A stretch of DNA of 64,000 bases from Phaeocystidibacter sp965659725 (GTDB lineage Bacteria > Bacteroidota > Bacteroidia > Flavobacteriales > Schleiferiaceae): positions 62,001-126,000 of the forward strand of contig CBFHXG010000001.1 in the NCBI GenBank assembly GCA_965659725.1. Direction: 5' to 3'. Below, in pieces: positions 25,306-34,063 of this stretch. The position numbers and the translations under genes are program-made. How positions within the stretch are numbered: the stretch's first letter is position 1; the number at the start of each line of letters is the position of its first letter. The notes below the pieces were generated by a model. That model was given only the letters and a program-made list of their open reading frames with translations, ran no database searches and was not told the DNA's origin.

Positions 25306-26202
25306 TTATTTGTAGCGTTTGGCGGCCTCAATGTGATGACTGTAGATCTCGGTAGCCAGCTTGGCGGGTTGTAGAACCTTCACCTTGGCACCCATCATCA
25401 GTATGCGTTGAATGAATTCGTAGTTAGGGATCACCTTCACTTCAAATACGGTTTCAAGCTTACCGTCGCGGATGATACGCTGGCTCTTATGCAGTGGGAG
25501 GGTCTTTAGATATTGCGCTTGAACAGGCTCACATGAGAAGCGAACAGTTTCTACCGTACCACGACTATGATCCAAACCGACCACATTAGCAAATCGGCTA
25601 CGTGGGTCCTCTTCAGGTAGAGTGAATACTTGATCCCTGATCCTTAGGTCCTCTATCCTGTCGATTCCAAAGGTCCTATCCTCGCCATTTTGCTGTTGTC
25701 CGATGAGATACCATCTACCTTGATACTGCTTCAGGAGCAGCGGCTGAAGGGAGTAATGCTTGACTTGATCGGTCTCGAACTTTCTGTAATCGAATCCAAC
25801 CCACTTATGTTCCTTAACGGCCTTTACAAGATCTGGTAACCAACGTGTACCTGCCCAAAGTCCTTCATGTTCGAAGCTCAAGTAGGGGTTAACCTCTTTT
25901 TGTTCGCGAAGCGCCTGACCTACGATCTCTGAAACGCGGGCTACACCCAGGAAGTCGAGGAACGCATCTGTAGCTTCCTTGCCTTCTTCAGAGATAAAAT
26001 AGCCCTCCTTCGCTTTGTGAAAAAGGATATCGATACCAAAACGATCTCGGATATCGGCAATATCCTTTTGAAGAAGACGTGCATTGGTCTCAAAACCAGC
26101 ATCTACCAAAGATCTACTTAGTTGGATCGAAGTAGGATGATCGCCTTTGCGAAGTGCTTGAACGATAACAGCGTAGCGGGGTAGGGCGTCTTGCAAATTC
26201 AT
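25306..26202 (-). CDS. WYL-domain transcriptional regulator
   Basis: 298 residues from ATG 26202 (MNLQDALPRYAVIVQALRKG). The frame extends to 26295, but a perfect -7 box sits at 26209-26216 and the longer N-terminus has no match to the family. About 1-75 is a winged-helix-like DNA-binding part (TSIQLSRSLVDAGFETNARLL). About 130-300 holds the WYL domain (KHYSLQPLLLKQYQGRWYLIG, then DRIEDLRI) and the WCX-type C-terminus. WYL proteins sense ligands, often nucleic-acid related, and control defence, DNA repair or stress genes. The only co-transcribed gene is the pseudouridine synthase, so no defence link is visible here. Confidence 0.9.
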   Translation of the reverse strand: MNLQDALPRYAVIVQALRKGDHPTSIQLSRSLVDAGFETNARLLQKDIADIRDRFGIDILFHKAKEGYFISEEGKEATDAFLDFLGVARVSEIVGQALREQKEVNPYLSFEHEGLWAGTRWLPDLVKAVKEHKWVGFDYRKFETDQVKHYSLQPLLLKQYQGRWYLIGQQQNGEDRTFGIDRIEDLRIRDQVFTLPEEDPRSRFANVVGLDHSRGTVETVRFSCEPVQAQYLKTLPLHKSQRIIRDGKLETVFEVKVIPNYEFIQRILMMGAKVKVLQPAKLATEIYSHHIEAAKRYK

Positions 26203-26208
26203 AGAAAA

Positions 26209-26216
26209 CAAAGATA
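26209..26216 (-). promoter_or_regulatory. -7 promoter element for the WYL/pseudouridine synthase operon
   Basis: Minus-strand TATCTTTG, full TAnnTTTG match, ending 6 nt before ATG 26202. The predicted transcript begins at or just before the start codon. Confidence 0.6.
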
Positions 26217-26268
26217 GGGAACCCCTTAAGTATTTCGGCCGTGTTGAGAGATTGTATATCTTCATAGC

Positions 26269-27102
26269 ATGACTTGGAAACAACGCATCCGTCACATCAT
26301 TTTTGATTCTGACACTCCCGCTTCCAAAGCGTTTGATGTTGTGCTGATCTGGGCCATTGTGCTCAGTATCCTCATCGTTTTACTAGATAGTGTCACCGAG
26401 CTTCATCAAGAGTACGGTCAATTATTCTTCTTCCTGGAGTGGATGTTCACTGCACTTTTCACGGTAGAGTATCTCCTGCGCATTTATGTTACCCCAAGGC
26501 CCAAGACGTATACACTTTCTTTCCTTGGGATCATTGACCTGATCTCCATCCTTCCCACCTATTTGAGCATCTTCGTGGCAGGTCCGCAGTACCTAGTAGT
26601 GATCCGTGGATTGAGGATTCTGCGTGTGTTCAGGGTCTTGAAACTCTATCATTATTCCAGAGATGGGATGGTTATGATGCGTGCGCTTATCTCCAGCTCT
26701 AGGAAGATCAGCGTGTTCATACTATCGATTTTGATCATCGTTACCATAATGGGTTCATTGATGTACGTGATAGAGGGTGCTGATAGTGGGTTTGAGGATA
26801 TTCCCAACTCAATTTATTGGGCGATTGTAACGTTATCGACCGTTGGATATGGCGATATTTCTCCAGTAACTCCGTTGGGAAAGGTGCTGGCCTCTATCAT
26901 CATGCTTTTGGGCTACGGTATCATTGCGGTTCCAACGGGAATCGTAACATCAGAATTTGTGAGTGCTAGGAAGCAGGAAGATGAGGAGCAGAGGAAAAAC
27001 AACTGTAAGAATTGCAACGCAGCAAAACATAGAACAGACGCCATCCATTGTTATAATTGTGGCGCACAACTAAATATTCAAAACAAAAACACGGAAACAT
27101 GA
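26269..27102 (+). CDS. Voltage-gated potassium channel family protein with C-terminal zinc ribbon
   Basis: 277 residues. Six-helix Kv-type ion channel: S1 (DVVLIWAIVLSILIVLL), S4 with regularly spaced arginines (VIRGLRILRVFRVLKLYH), pore helix and selectivity filter TLSTVGYGDIS (about residue 190), S6 (GKVLASIIMLLGYGIIAVP). The tail after about 235 carries two Cys pairs, CKNC and CYNCG, spaced like a zinc ribbon, which is not part of standard bacterial Kv channels and may be a cytosolic sensor or oligomerisation unit. Its stop overlaps the start of the YbjQ-like gene (ATGA). Confidence 0.93.
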   Translation: MTWKQRIRHIIFDSDTPASKAFDVVLIWAIVLSILIVLLDSVTELHQEYGQLFFFLEWMFTALFTVEYLLRIYVTPRPKTYTLSFLGIIDLISILPTYLSIFVAGPQYLVVIRGLRILRVFRVLKLYHYSRDGMVMMRALISSSRKISVFILSILIIVTIMGSLMYVIEGADSGFEDIPNSIYWAIVTLSTVGYGDISPVTPLGKVLASIIMLLGYGIIAVPTGIVTSEFVSARKQEDEEQRKNNCKNCNAAKHRTDAIHCYNCGAQLNIQNKNTET

Positions 27103-27419
27103 TCTTTACAACAACACCACAGATCGAAGGAAAGAAAATCATTGAATACAAAGATGTAATTGCTGGTGAGACCATCATTGGTGCGAACTTGTTCAAGGAC
27201 ATATTTGCGGGTATCCGCGACATAGTGGGCGGCCGCTCAGGCTCTTACGAACGCGTACTCCTCGAAGCCCGAGAATCAGCTATGAAAGAACTGGGTGATA
27301 GAGCCCGTGCACTTGGAGCCAACGCAGTAGTAGGCATAGATCTCGATTATGAGGTGATCGGAACGAATGGTAGCATGCTGATGGTTAGTGCCAGCGGAAC
27401 AGCGGTAGTGGTGGAATGA
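27099..27419 (+). CDS. YbjQ/UPF0145 family heavy-metal-binding-like protein
   Basis: 106 residues from ATG 27099, which overlaps the K+ channel stop. An earlier in-frame ATG at 27057 would overlap the channel gene by 46 nt and is less likely. The pattern fits the UPF0145 fold: IIEYKDVIAGETIIGANLFKD, the Arg/Gly stretch DIVGGRSGSYERVLLEARE, and ALGANAVVGIDLDYEVIG. UPF0145 proteins form decamers/pentamers; the function is not established. Translational coupling to a K+ channel suggests co-regulation. Confidence 0.92.
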   Translation: MIFTTTPQIEGKKIIEYKDVIAGETIIGANLFKDIFAGIRDIVGGRSGSYERVLLEARESAMKELGDRARALGANAVVGIDLDYEVIGTNGSMLMVSASGTAVVVE

Positions 27420-27483
27420 ATGGTTTGATGGGTTGCGGAAAACGTTAATACGTTTCTGGGTTTATATGTTTATCCGTTTATTC

Positions 27484-27507
27484 GTTCCTCTGTTCCTCTG
27501 TTCCTCC
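27484..27507 (+). repeat. Three tandem 8-bp units GTTCCTCT
   Basis: GTTCCTCT, GTTCCTCT, GTTCCTCC in the 216-bp non-coding stretch 27420-27635 between the YbjQ and YkgJ genes. The preceding bases (27450-27483) are also rich in imperfect GTTTAT-like units. Confidence 0.8.
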
Positions 27508-27578
27508 GTTTTCACGAACGCACAACGAATTGATGTAAGTCACCAGAACTAATACTTCGATCCACGAGTGAGCCCTGG

Positions 27579-27623
27579 AGCCTCGACAGCCTCAACAGCC
27601 TCAACAGCCTCAACAGCCTCAAC
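27579..27623 (+). repeat. Five tandem 9-bp units AGCCTCAAC
   Basis: One AGCCTCGAC followed by four exact AGCCTCAAC, then a decaying sixth copy (AGCCCTAAG). It lies 13 nt beyond the 3' end of the YkgJ gene. The 9-bp period keeps frame, but no long frame is open here. A simple-sequence tract prone to slippage; no gene in this stretch. Confidence 0.85.
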
Positions 27624-27635
27624 AGCCCTAAGAGT

Positions 27636-28127
27636 TTATACTCTCTCTTCAACCTTCTCCAAGATCGTATATACAGCCGGACACACGGCCGCGTTCTTGC
27701 GTGTGAGATGGAGGATCTGCTGTTGTTTGATACGGTCGGTGTGGGGGTATTCACGACAAGCCTTTGGACGGATATCGTAAATATTGCACTTGTTGTCGGA
27801 TTGCAAGAAAGGACAAGGCACCGTTTGAAGCACATGGTCACCATCCTCATCGATACGGAGGTAGGTTTCCTCGAATTCAGCGGCCTTCATCTTAAAATGC
27901 TTACTGATCCGATCAATGTCCTTTTTCGTGAAAAGTGGTCCAGTCGTTTTACAACAGTTCGCACATTGAAGACAATCCGTGCAAGAGAAAACCTCATCAT
28001 GCAATTCGTGAAAGGCCCTATCAACCTTCTTTCCATCAGCCTTCGCTAAGCGACGTACTAGCTTTTGGTGCGACTTCTTTTTGGCACTCGCCAATTGCTT
28101 AAGGTCTGGAAGAAGCTCGTGCGACAT
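27636..28127 (-). CDS. YkgJ-family cysteine cluster protein
   Basis: 163 residues, soluble. The conserved cysteines are CTDCLQCANCC (about 50-60), CPFL and CNIYDIRPKACREYP (about 105-130), the putative zinc/iron-binding cluster of the YkgJ (CxxCxxCC) family. The N-terminus is basic and Lys-rich. Function of the family is not established; members often sit near modification or quality-control genes. Its ATG starts one base after the TlpA-like gene stop, making it the last gene of the GT39-TlpA-YkgJ operon. Confidence 0.92.
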   Translation of the reverse strand: MSHELLPDLKQLASAKKKSHQKLVRRLAKADGKKVDRAFHELHDEVFSCTDCLQCANCCKTTGPLFTKKDIDRISKHFKMKAAEFEETYLRIDEDGDHVLQTVPCPFLQSDNKCNIYDIRPKACREYPHTDRIKQQQILHLTRKNAAVCPAVYTILEKVEERV

Positions 28128-28128
28128 G

Positions 28129-29367
28129 CTACTCAGCCAACATGGTTTGTATCAGGTCCTCCGTTTCAATGGTGTATTGCTCGTATGCACTTGTGCCAGG
28201 ACCACTAAACCCAGTGTGTATCCTGCGCACATTGCCATCCTTATCCAAAAAGATGGAAGTAGGGTACGACATAAAGTTATCGATCATTGGGAGTGTTTTC
28301 TCAATGCTCTCAGATCGAGCCTGCCCACCAAAGACGATGGTATATGGGATGTCCAGATCTTTCTTCATCTTCTGGATAGCTGGCAAAGCAGCAGAAAGCT
28401 CGCCTCGAACCTCATATGTAATGCCAATAATATTCAAACCTTGATCCGCATACTTGTAATGCAACGAATTGAAATATCTCGTTTCATCCATACAGTTAGG
28501 ACACCACGATCCCATGATCTGGATGATCGTTGGGCCTTCAACTTGATTCCCATTGAAGGAATAGGTATTACCATCAAGCCCATCAACTTCAAAGGAGATG
28601 GTCTCGTAGCCTTCTTTTAGAAAAGTGAGCTCCGTTGGGTCACGAAGTTCAATAGCATCATTTGGAAAGGCCTTCCAAGGCTGAGCGTAGGTCAACCCGC
28701 TGTAATGCATTCCTCGCAGTTCAGTGCCATCATAAATAGCCTTGAAGAGGTAAGCGTGCATTCCGTCGAAGGTCGAGACCACAAAGTTCCTACCATCGAA
28801 CTCGCCTTCAAGGAATCTGTAATCACCCGTTTCCGTGATGAACGAACCAGTTATTACGCCTTGTGCATCCACCTCGAATTCACCAATTGCAGTCTTCGGA
28901 TTGTCTGTTCCAGTCCTGAATTCAACCTCCCATCGGTAAGGAATGGAAGAAGATCCATCTTCCTGTATCCAAGGAAAGCGATCGGTATATCCATCTTGCT
29001 GCTGCTTGGCACTAAACGGCATCCAATAGTTTTCGGCATCTGTTTTTGTCCAATATCCGCTCCATGTTGAGTCGCTTATCAGCACATGCAATTCACTTTG
29101 GAAAACAGGAAGAACTAGTGTCGTAGTATCGCCAATGGAATAGATTGAATCCACTCTGATCTCTTCCTCTGCGTTTTGAATGATCATCAGTTGCTGATCG
29201 GCATCCCACCTAAAGCGAAAAGGTAGTTTGATCGAATCATTCATGTCCAAGATTCCTAACATGGGCATTGGATCAGAGACGCTCTCTTGATCGCTTGAGC
29301 TCGATCTACAGGCGGTCAAGGTCAATCCCGCAGCGATCAACATGAATGAAAATGTGCGCATGGTCAT
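28129..29367 (-). CDS. TlpA-like thioredoxin-fold lipoprotein
   Basis: 412 residues. Lipoprotein signal with lipobox LTAC (Cys20 from ATG 29367, Cys18 from the alternative ATG 29361; either start gives a valid signal). About 30-255 is a beta-rich DUF4369-like part; about 260-410 is the thioredoxin/TlpA fold with redox motif WCPNC (about 287) in IQIMGSWCPNCMDE and the cis-Pro loop SYPTSIFLDKDG. It should act in the periplasm as a thiol-disulfide reductant or in redox control. Sits 6 nt after the GT39 gene and 1 nt before the YkgJ gene. Confidence 0.92.
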   Translation of the reverse strand: MTMRTFSFMLIAAGLTLTACRSSSSDQESVSDPMPMLGILDMNDSIKLPFRFRWDADQQLMIIQNAEEEIRVDSIYSIGDTTTLVLPVFQSELHVLISDSTWSGYWTKTDAENYWMPFSAKQQQDGYTDRFPWIQEDGSSSIPYRWEVEFRTGTDNPKTAIGEFEVDAQGVITGSFITETGDYRFLEGEFDGRNFVVSTFDGMHAYLFKAIYDGTELRGMHYSGLTYAQPWKAFPNDAIELRDPTELTFLKEGYETISFEVDGLDGNTYSFNGNQVEGPTIIQIMGSWCPNCMDETRYFNSLHYKYADQGLNIIGITYEVRGELSAALPAIQKMKKDLDIPYTIVFGGQARSESIEKTLPMIDNFMSYPTSIFLDKDGNVRRIHTGFSGPGTSAYEQYTIETEDLIQTMLAE

Positions 29368-29373
29368 TGTATT

Positions 29374-31074
29374 TTAAGGAATGAGAATCCTCAGTAAGTA
29401 CGCATTGTCGACGTTTTCCTTACGCGTCGACTCCATTAGAAAAGGCAGAGAAAGTCTAGTTATAGGATATTCCTCGTATTGCTTGACTATTGTGTAAGAA
29501 ACGCCGTTTTCGCCCAGGAAAAGCAGACCTTCTTCATCGGTATAAATATAACTTTCGGGCGAGAACCGAATAGAGTCCAGAGCATCCTCATTTAGTCGAG
29601 TAGGTTGAGAAGCAGTATAGAAACAGATGCTGTACAAATTAGGCGGCTGATAGAGATAGAAATTCTCATCCTTTACATCGAGGTTTTCAAGGTCTTCCGC
29701 CACTTCATCAGACGGTTGATACTTCATCAACTCGGGATAAAGATGTCCATTCAACAACACGTAGATCCCAAGGGAAGCGAACAATGCCGACACCACCAAC
29801 TTATCGAGCGCGGCACCCTTGAATAAATAATAAGCGCCAATTCCGAACGAAATGATCACCAATAGGTGAAGCGACCAGGTAACGGTAGGGAAGAAGAAAA
29901 AGGAAATCAGGATGTAGGCTCCAATACAGATCATCAAGCTGAGAGCTTGAATGACCCACGCCGTTCTATACCAGGTCTTTGATTTTTCGAAAGCCACGCG
30001 GAGAACGAATTCAGACGTAAAGATGGCAGCGAAAGGCAGTACGATATTGATGTAATGAGGCAGCTTGTACTGGGAGAAGCTCAATGCAACGAATGGCAGG
30101 ATAAAGCCACCCAATGTGAGCCACTCCTGTTTTTTTTCACCCTTGATCACATCATTGATAGTAACGATGATACGCCAAAAGAAAGCCCAAATAGCTAGCA
30201 ATGCCCATGGGAAGAAACTCCACAAGAAGGTATGGACAAAGAAGAACGGACTTGTGTCATTCGACCACTGATTTTCGCCTGTGATCCTGCCAAAACTCTG
30301 GTCCCAAAAGAAGAATTTCAGTCCGCTTACACCTTCTTTGCGCACAACACCCGCATCACTATTGAATGCCATGATCTTTTCTGGATGCATGTCGAATTGA
30401 GTGTACAATCCCCAACTCATGGGGATCAAAAGGACGGCCACAAGTAGGAACCCGAGTAGCCACTGATATCGGAACAGGTGCTGATACTTTTGTCGACCTA
30501 TAGTATAACTCACCAAGGCCATCAATGGAACGATCATACCTATCGGACCTTTGGTCATCATGGCAATGGCCATCGCCGCAAATCCGAAGATGAGATCCCG
30601 CTTCCTCTTGTAATAGAGATAGGCCATGAGTTTCCATACAGAGATAACAATCGCACTCGTAAGGATAGTGTCGGTTCGAACATCATTGTTCATCAACACG
30701 AAGGCCAAACTACTCATGAGCATGAGCGAGGCCACGAAACCTATACGCTTGTTGTAGAGCAGGTTACCGAGCTTGTATGTAGCGATTACTCCAACAAGAC
30801 TAAAGAGAACACTTCCCAATCTGAAGCTCCATTCGGCCTCGCCAAAGATCCAATAGGATAGGCTGGTGAGCCAGAATAAGAATGGGGGCTTATCGAGGTA
30901 GTCGTTACCAAGCAGGTAGACTTCCAGAAAGGATTTTGATTCGAGCATTTCACGACTCAACTCCGCGTATTGGGCGGAATCAATATCGATGATCTCAATG
31001 AAGAGACCGAGTGCATAAACAAGACCAGTTAGAGCAAAGATCAAGTTGATCGCCCAACGCTTAAATAATCCCAT
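29374..31074 (-). CDS. ArnT-like glycosyltransferase, GT39/GT83 membrane family
   Basis: 566 residues with about 11-12 hydrophobic helices and a C-terminal periplasmic part. The first loop has the acidic catalytic region IIDIDSAQYAELSREML, followed by LGNDYLDKPPFLFWLTSL, the DKPP motif shared by PMT/ArnT enzymes that use polyprenyl-phosphate sugars. It most likely transfers a sugar from a lipid carrier to lipid A, protein or polysaccharide on the periplasmic side; the acceptor is unknown. First gene of an operon with the TlpA-like and YkgJ genes. Confidence 0.92.
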   Translation of the reverse strand: MGLFKRWAINLIFALTGLVYALGLFIEIIDIDSAQYAELSREMLESKSFLEVYLLGNDYLDKPPFLFWLTSLSYWIFGEAEWSFRLGSVLFSLVGVIATYKLGNLLYNKRIGFVASLMLMSSLAFVLMNNDVRTDTILTSAIVISVWKLMAYLYYKRKRDLIFGFAAMAIAMMTKGPIGMIVPLMALVSYTIGRQKYQHLFRYQWLLGFLLVAVLLIPMSWGLYTQFDMHPEKIMAFNSDAGVVRKEGVSGLKFFFWDQSFGRITGENQWSNDTSPFFFVHTFLWSFFPWALLAIWAFFWRIIVTINDVIKGEKKQEWLTLGGFILPFVALSFSQYKLPHYINIVLPFAAIFTSEFVLRVAFEKSKTWYRTAWVIQALSLMICIGAYILISFFFFPTVTWSLHLLVIISFGIGAYYLFKGAALDKLVVSALFASLGIYVLLNGHLYPELMKYQPSDEVAEDLENLDVKDENFYLYQPPNLYSICFYTASQPTRLNEDALDSIRFSPESYIYTDEEGLLFLGENGVSYTIVKQYEEYPITRLSLPFLMESTRKENVDNAYLLRILIP

Positions 31075-31112
31075 AGGGTGTCTTTCAGTCAGATGTCAGC
31101 CTCGAAGATAAG

Positions 31113-32828
31113 TCAGATTCCGAGATCCTTGATCATTTGGTCGATCACGCGATCGAGTTCCTTTTCCATTTGATCTGCAGTGCCTTCTTCCCAGTCTCGA
31201 ACTACAGAGAAGTAGAATTTGATCTTTGGCTCTGTTCCCGAAGGACGTGCCGTAGCGATGTCACCATTTTCATTCACGAGCTGGATTACATTGCTGGCAG
31301 GCAAACCCGTAGGACGAGTAGAACCATCTTTCAAATTGGTGATCACTTGCTTTTGATAATCGCGTAGCTCTGCCACTGGCCTCTCAGCTAATGAGCTAGG
31401 AGGGTTCGAACGCAGGTCATCCATCATCTTAGCGATCTCTTCAGCACCAGATCTTCCTTTTTTTATGAGCGATATCAAGCGTTCGAGGTAGTAACCGTGA
31501 CGTTTATGTATGTCTTGAAGTACATCGATGTAGGTCTTTCCCTTCGATTTCGCATGGGCCGCAGCTTCAGCGATCATTACCGCCGCAGAGATGGCATCTT
31601 TATCTCGAACGAAATCGCCGAGCATATACCCATAGCTTTCTTCACCACCTAGGATGAATTCCTTTTTGCCCTCATTCTCACGGATGAGATCTGCGATCCA
31701 CTTGAAGCCAGTCAGGCAGCGCATGGATTCTACCCCGTAATGCAAGGAGATTTCTTCCATGAGGTTGCTTGTAACAATGGTAGTTGCCGTGAAGCCATTG
31801 CGCGGCATCTTCATCTTTTCCTTGAGTTGCCCGAGGACATATTCGAATAGAACGGCACCGGTTTGATTACCGTTGAGCAATTTCATCTTGCCGTTGGCGT
31901 CCCTCACAGCAATACCAACACGATCCGTATCTGGATCACATCCTATCACAAGGTCGGCATTCTCCCGTTCCGCTTGTTGAACGGCCAGCTCAAGTGCAGC
32001 TGCTTCCTCTGGATTTGGAGAAGAAACGGTAGGGAAATTCCCGTCAGGTGTAGACTGTTCCTCAACGACGGACACGTTCTTGAAACCAGTAAGCTTGAGT
32101 GCCTTTTCCATCAGTATTACACTGGTGCCATGCAGAGGAGTGAAAACGATCTTTAGTTGGTCCTTTCCCGCATTGCCAAGCGATAGTTCTTGAACTTTTT
32201 GGAGATAGGCTTTATCGATCGACTCTCCGATGGTTTTGATGAGTGCATTGTCGTTTGAAAATTGAACCTGCGTGAGCGACACGTTGCGCACCTCCTCTAT
32301 GATGGCTTTGTCGTGCGGTGGAACCAGCTGACCACCATCATTCCAATACACCTTGTATCCGTTGTACTCCTTGGGATTGTGAGAAGCGGTCAGCACAATA
32401 CCGGCTTGACAGTTCAAGTGACGGATCGTGTAGGACAGCTCAGGTGTGGGGCGAAGTTTTTCAAAGATCTGCACGGATATGCCATTTCCGGCGAAGACCT
32501 TGGCGACATCCATAGCCAGGGTGTCGCTGTTATTGCGTGAATCGTAGGCAATAGCGACAGATATAGGCTCTTTCGGGTATTGTTTTTTGAGATAATTGGA
32601 TAGGCCTTGTGTAGCCTGACCCAAGGTGTATTTATTGATACGGTTTGAACCGATTCCCATGATCCCTCGCATACCGCCGGTCCCGAAGTCGAGGTCCTTA
32701 TAAAAGGATTCAACGAGTTCGTTTTGATCTTGCTCGATCATTCTGCGGACTTCGGCTTGAGCCTGAGGATTAACTGGTTCTTTTAACCAAGATTCTGCTT
32801 TTCTAAGGATAGCGGGATCTAAAGTCAT
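31113..32828 (-). CDS. Phosphoglucomutase/phosphomannomutase (alpha-D-phosphohexomutase)
   Basis: 571 residues. Four-domain phosphohexomutase: phosphoserine loop VLTASHNPKEYNGYKVYW, the metal loop GCDPDTDRVGIAV, the sugar-binding loop GGEESYGYMLGDFVRDKDA and the phosphate-binding RPSGTEPKIKFYFSV. The length and the GGMRG N-terminus (DLDFGTGGMRGIMGIGSNR) are typical of the long PGM2/PgcA-like type. It interconverts hexose 1- and 6-phosphates for glycogen or surface polysaccharide. The DUF2807 gene lies 9 nt upstream on the same strand, so they may be co-transcribed. Confidence 0.96.
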   Translation of the reverse strand: MTLDPAILRKAESWLKEPVNPQAQAEVRRMIEQDQNELVESFYKDLDFGTGGMRGIMGIGSNRINKYTLGQATQGLSNYLKKQYPKEPISVAIAYDSRNNSDTLAMDVAKVFAGNGISVQIFEKLRPTPELSYTIRHLNCQAGIVLTASHNPKEYNGYKVYWNDGGQLVPPHDKAIIEEVRNVSLTQVQFSNDNALIKTIGESIDKAYLQKVQELSLGNAGKDQLKIVFTPLHGTSVILMEKALKLTGFKNVSVVEEQSTPDGNFPTVSSPNPEEAAALELAVQQAERENADLVIGCDPDTDRVGIAVRDANGKMKLLNGNQTGAVLFEYVLGQLKEKMKMPRNGFTATTIVTSNLMEEISLHYGVESMRCLTGFKWIADLIRENEGKKEFILGGEESYGYMLGDFVRDKDAISAAVMIAEAAAHAKSKGKTYIDVLQDIHKRHGYYLERLISLIKKGRSGAEEIAKMMDDLRSNPPSSLAERPVAELRDYQKQVITNLKDGSTRPTGLPASNVIQLVNENGDIATARPSGTEPKIKFYFSVVRDWEEGTADQMEKELDRVIDQMIKDLGI

Positions 32829-32837
32829 GTGTATATT

Positions 32838-33512
32838 TTATCGTTTAATGAGTTCTGAAGCTGTGGAAACATCGGATTCCACTTCTGGATCTCCAGTGTA
32901 ATAGATGGTAGAAGCACCGTGGGCTTCGACGGATAGTGATGAGGTTACATTCAAATTAGCTGATGATGCTCCGGAGCACTCAATATCCATATTGTCTACT
33001 TCCAATTCACTAGCGGCGAAAGAGCTAGCTCCCGTAAGTTCGATCTCGGCGTAGCGAGCCTTTCCCTTCAGCGTGATATCTGATGCACCGGTAGACTCGA
33101 TCGATAGTCGGCTTACGTCGAGATCAAGCGTGATGGTAGATGCACCTGTAGCTTCGATCTCCAACGTGTTTCCATCAATGCTATTCTTCGATTCAAGCGT
33201 TACAGCACCTGTAAGATCAACTTCGCGGAGTGTTGTAACGGTAATGTAGAGGCGGATCTCCGGACTTTCTCCCCAAACTGATTCATTTTCGCGATCGATA
33301 CGAAGCGTGCCATCTTCGATCTCCCATGAGATATCTTCGAAATCGTCAGCCAATGCAACTACTTCGTAATCATTACCTTGACGAATGAAAACGATATAAC
33401 TTCCGCCGATCTCTAGTGCGTCGAATGCACTAGTAGTGAGGATCATGCGCTCTTGTCCAATGGATGTAAGAGAGAAGAGCGATACGAATAGGATAGTAAA
33501 AAATGCTTTCAT
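32838..33512 (-). CDS. DUF2807 (head GIN domain) exported protein
   Basis: 224 residues. Signal peptide 1-19 (FFTILFVSLFSLTSIGQ). The mature part is a repetitive right-handed beta-helix-like region where the pattern SxxGASxxxL/G recurs (for example EIEATGASTITLDLD, SIESTGASDITLKG, EIELTGASSFAAS, DIECSGASSANLN), as in DUF2807 putative auto-transporter adhesin domains common in Bacteroidota. Function unknown, probably periplasmic or surface. Lies directly upstream of the phosphohexomutase gene. Confidence 0.9.
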   Translation of the reverse strand: MKAFFTILFVSLFSLTSIGQERMILTTSAFDALEIGGSYIVFIRQGNDYEVVALADDFEDISWEIEDGTLRIDRENESVWGESPEIRLYITVTTLREVDLTGAVTLESKNSIDGNTLEIEATGASTITLDLDVSRLSIESTGASDITLKGKARYAEIELTGASSFAASELEVDNMDIECSGASSANLNVTSSLSVEAHGASTIYYTGDPEVESDVSTASELIKR

Positions 33513-33568
33513 GATTCGTTCAATTGTGTAGGATTCTAAAATACTGAACCCGCTCCAAATAGAACGAA

Positions 33569-34063
33569 CTAATCCAATCTTCTTCGCTTGATCTCGGCCA
33601 TTTTTACAGCTGCAACTGCTGCTTCGGTGCCTTTATTTCCGTGTTCCCCACCTGATCGAGCTCTACTTTGCTCAATTGTATTGTCGGTCAACACACAGAA
33701 TAGGGTAGGTGTCTTGTGGATGGTATTTAGCTCAACGATACCTTGAGTAACCCCTTGGCATACATAGTCGAAGTGCTTGGTTTCACCTTGTATCACAACA
33801 CCAATGGCAATCACGGCGTCCAGGTTGTCTGATTCGATCAGGCATTTTGCTCCGTAGGGAAGTTCGAAGGATCCAGGCACGTTCTCACGCACGATATTGT
33901 GGTGCGCAACACCGAGGTCGAGGAAAGTTTCCCGAGCGCCTTGATAAAGCGCTTCGGTAATCTCTTCGTTCCATTCAGAAACAACAATGCCGAAGCGCAT
34001 CTGAGATGCGTCCGGCATTTTGCTCTTATCGTATTCTGATAGATTCTTGTTGGCTGTTGCCAT
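33569..34063 (-). CDS. ribH: 6,7-dimethyl-8-ribityllumazine synthase
   Basis: 164 residues. Penultimate step of riboflavin synthesis. Diagnostic segments: FGIVVSEWNEEITEALYQGA, the substrate loop VPGSFELPYGAK, AVIAIGVVIQGETKHFDYVC with the catalytic His in ETKHFD, and the end FCVLTDNTIEQSRARSGGE followed by NKGTEAA. Its ATG overlaps the stop of the TPR gene (TAATG), so ribH is translationally coupled to it. No FMN riboswitch is seen upstream; expression depends on the TPR gene promoter. Confidence 0.97.
   Translation of the reverse strand: MATANKNLSEYDKSKMPDASQMRFGIVVSEWNEEITEALYQGARETFLDLGVAHHNIVRENVPGSFELPYGAKCLIESDNLDAVIAIGVVIQGETKHFDYVCQGVTQGIVELNTIHKTPTLFCVLTDNTIEQSRARSGGEHGNKGTEAAVAAVKMAEIKRRRLD

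Noticed and set aside
25306..26202. WYL protein as the regulator of a hidden defence island
   Set aside because: Its neighbours are a pseudouridine synthase, small housekeeping genes and a K+ channel; no restriction, Abi, CBASS, retron or CRISPR gene was seen.
27579..27623. Possible CRISPR array
   Set aside because: The units are 9 bp and directly adjacent with no spacers; no cas genes are present.
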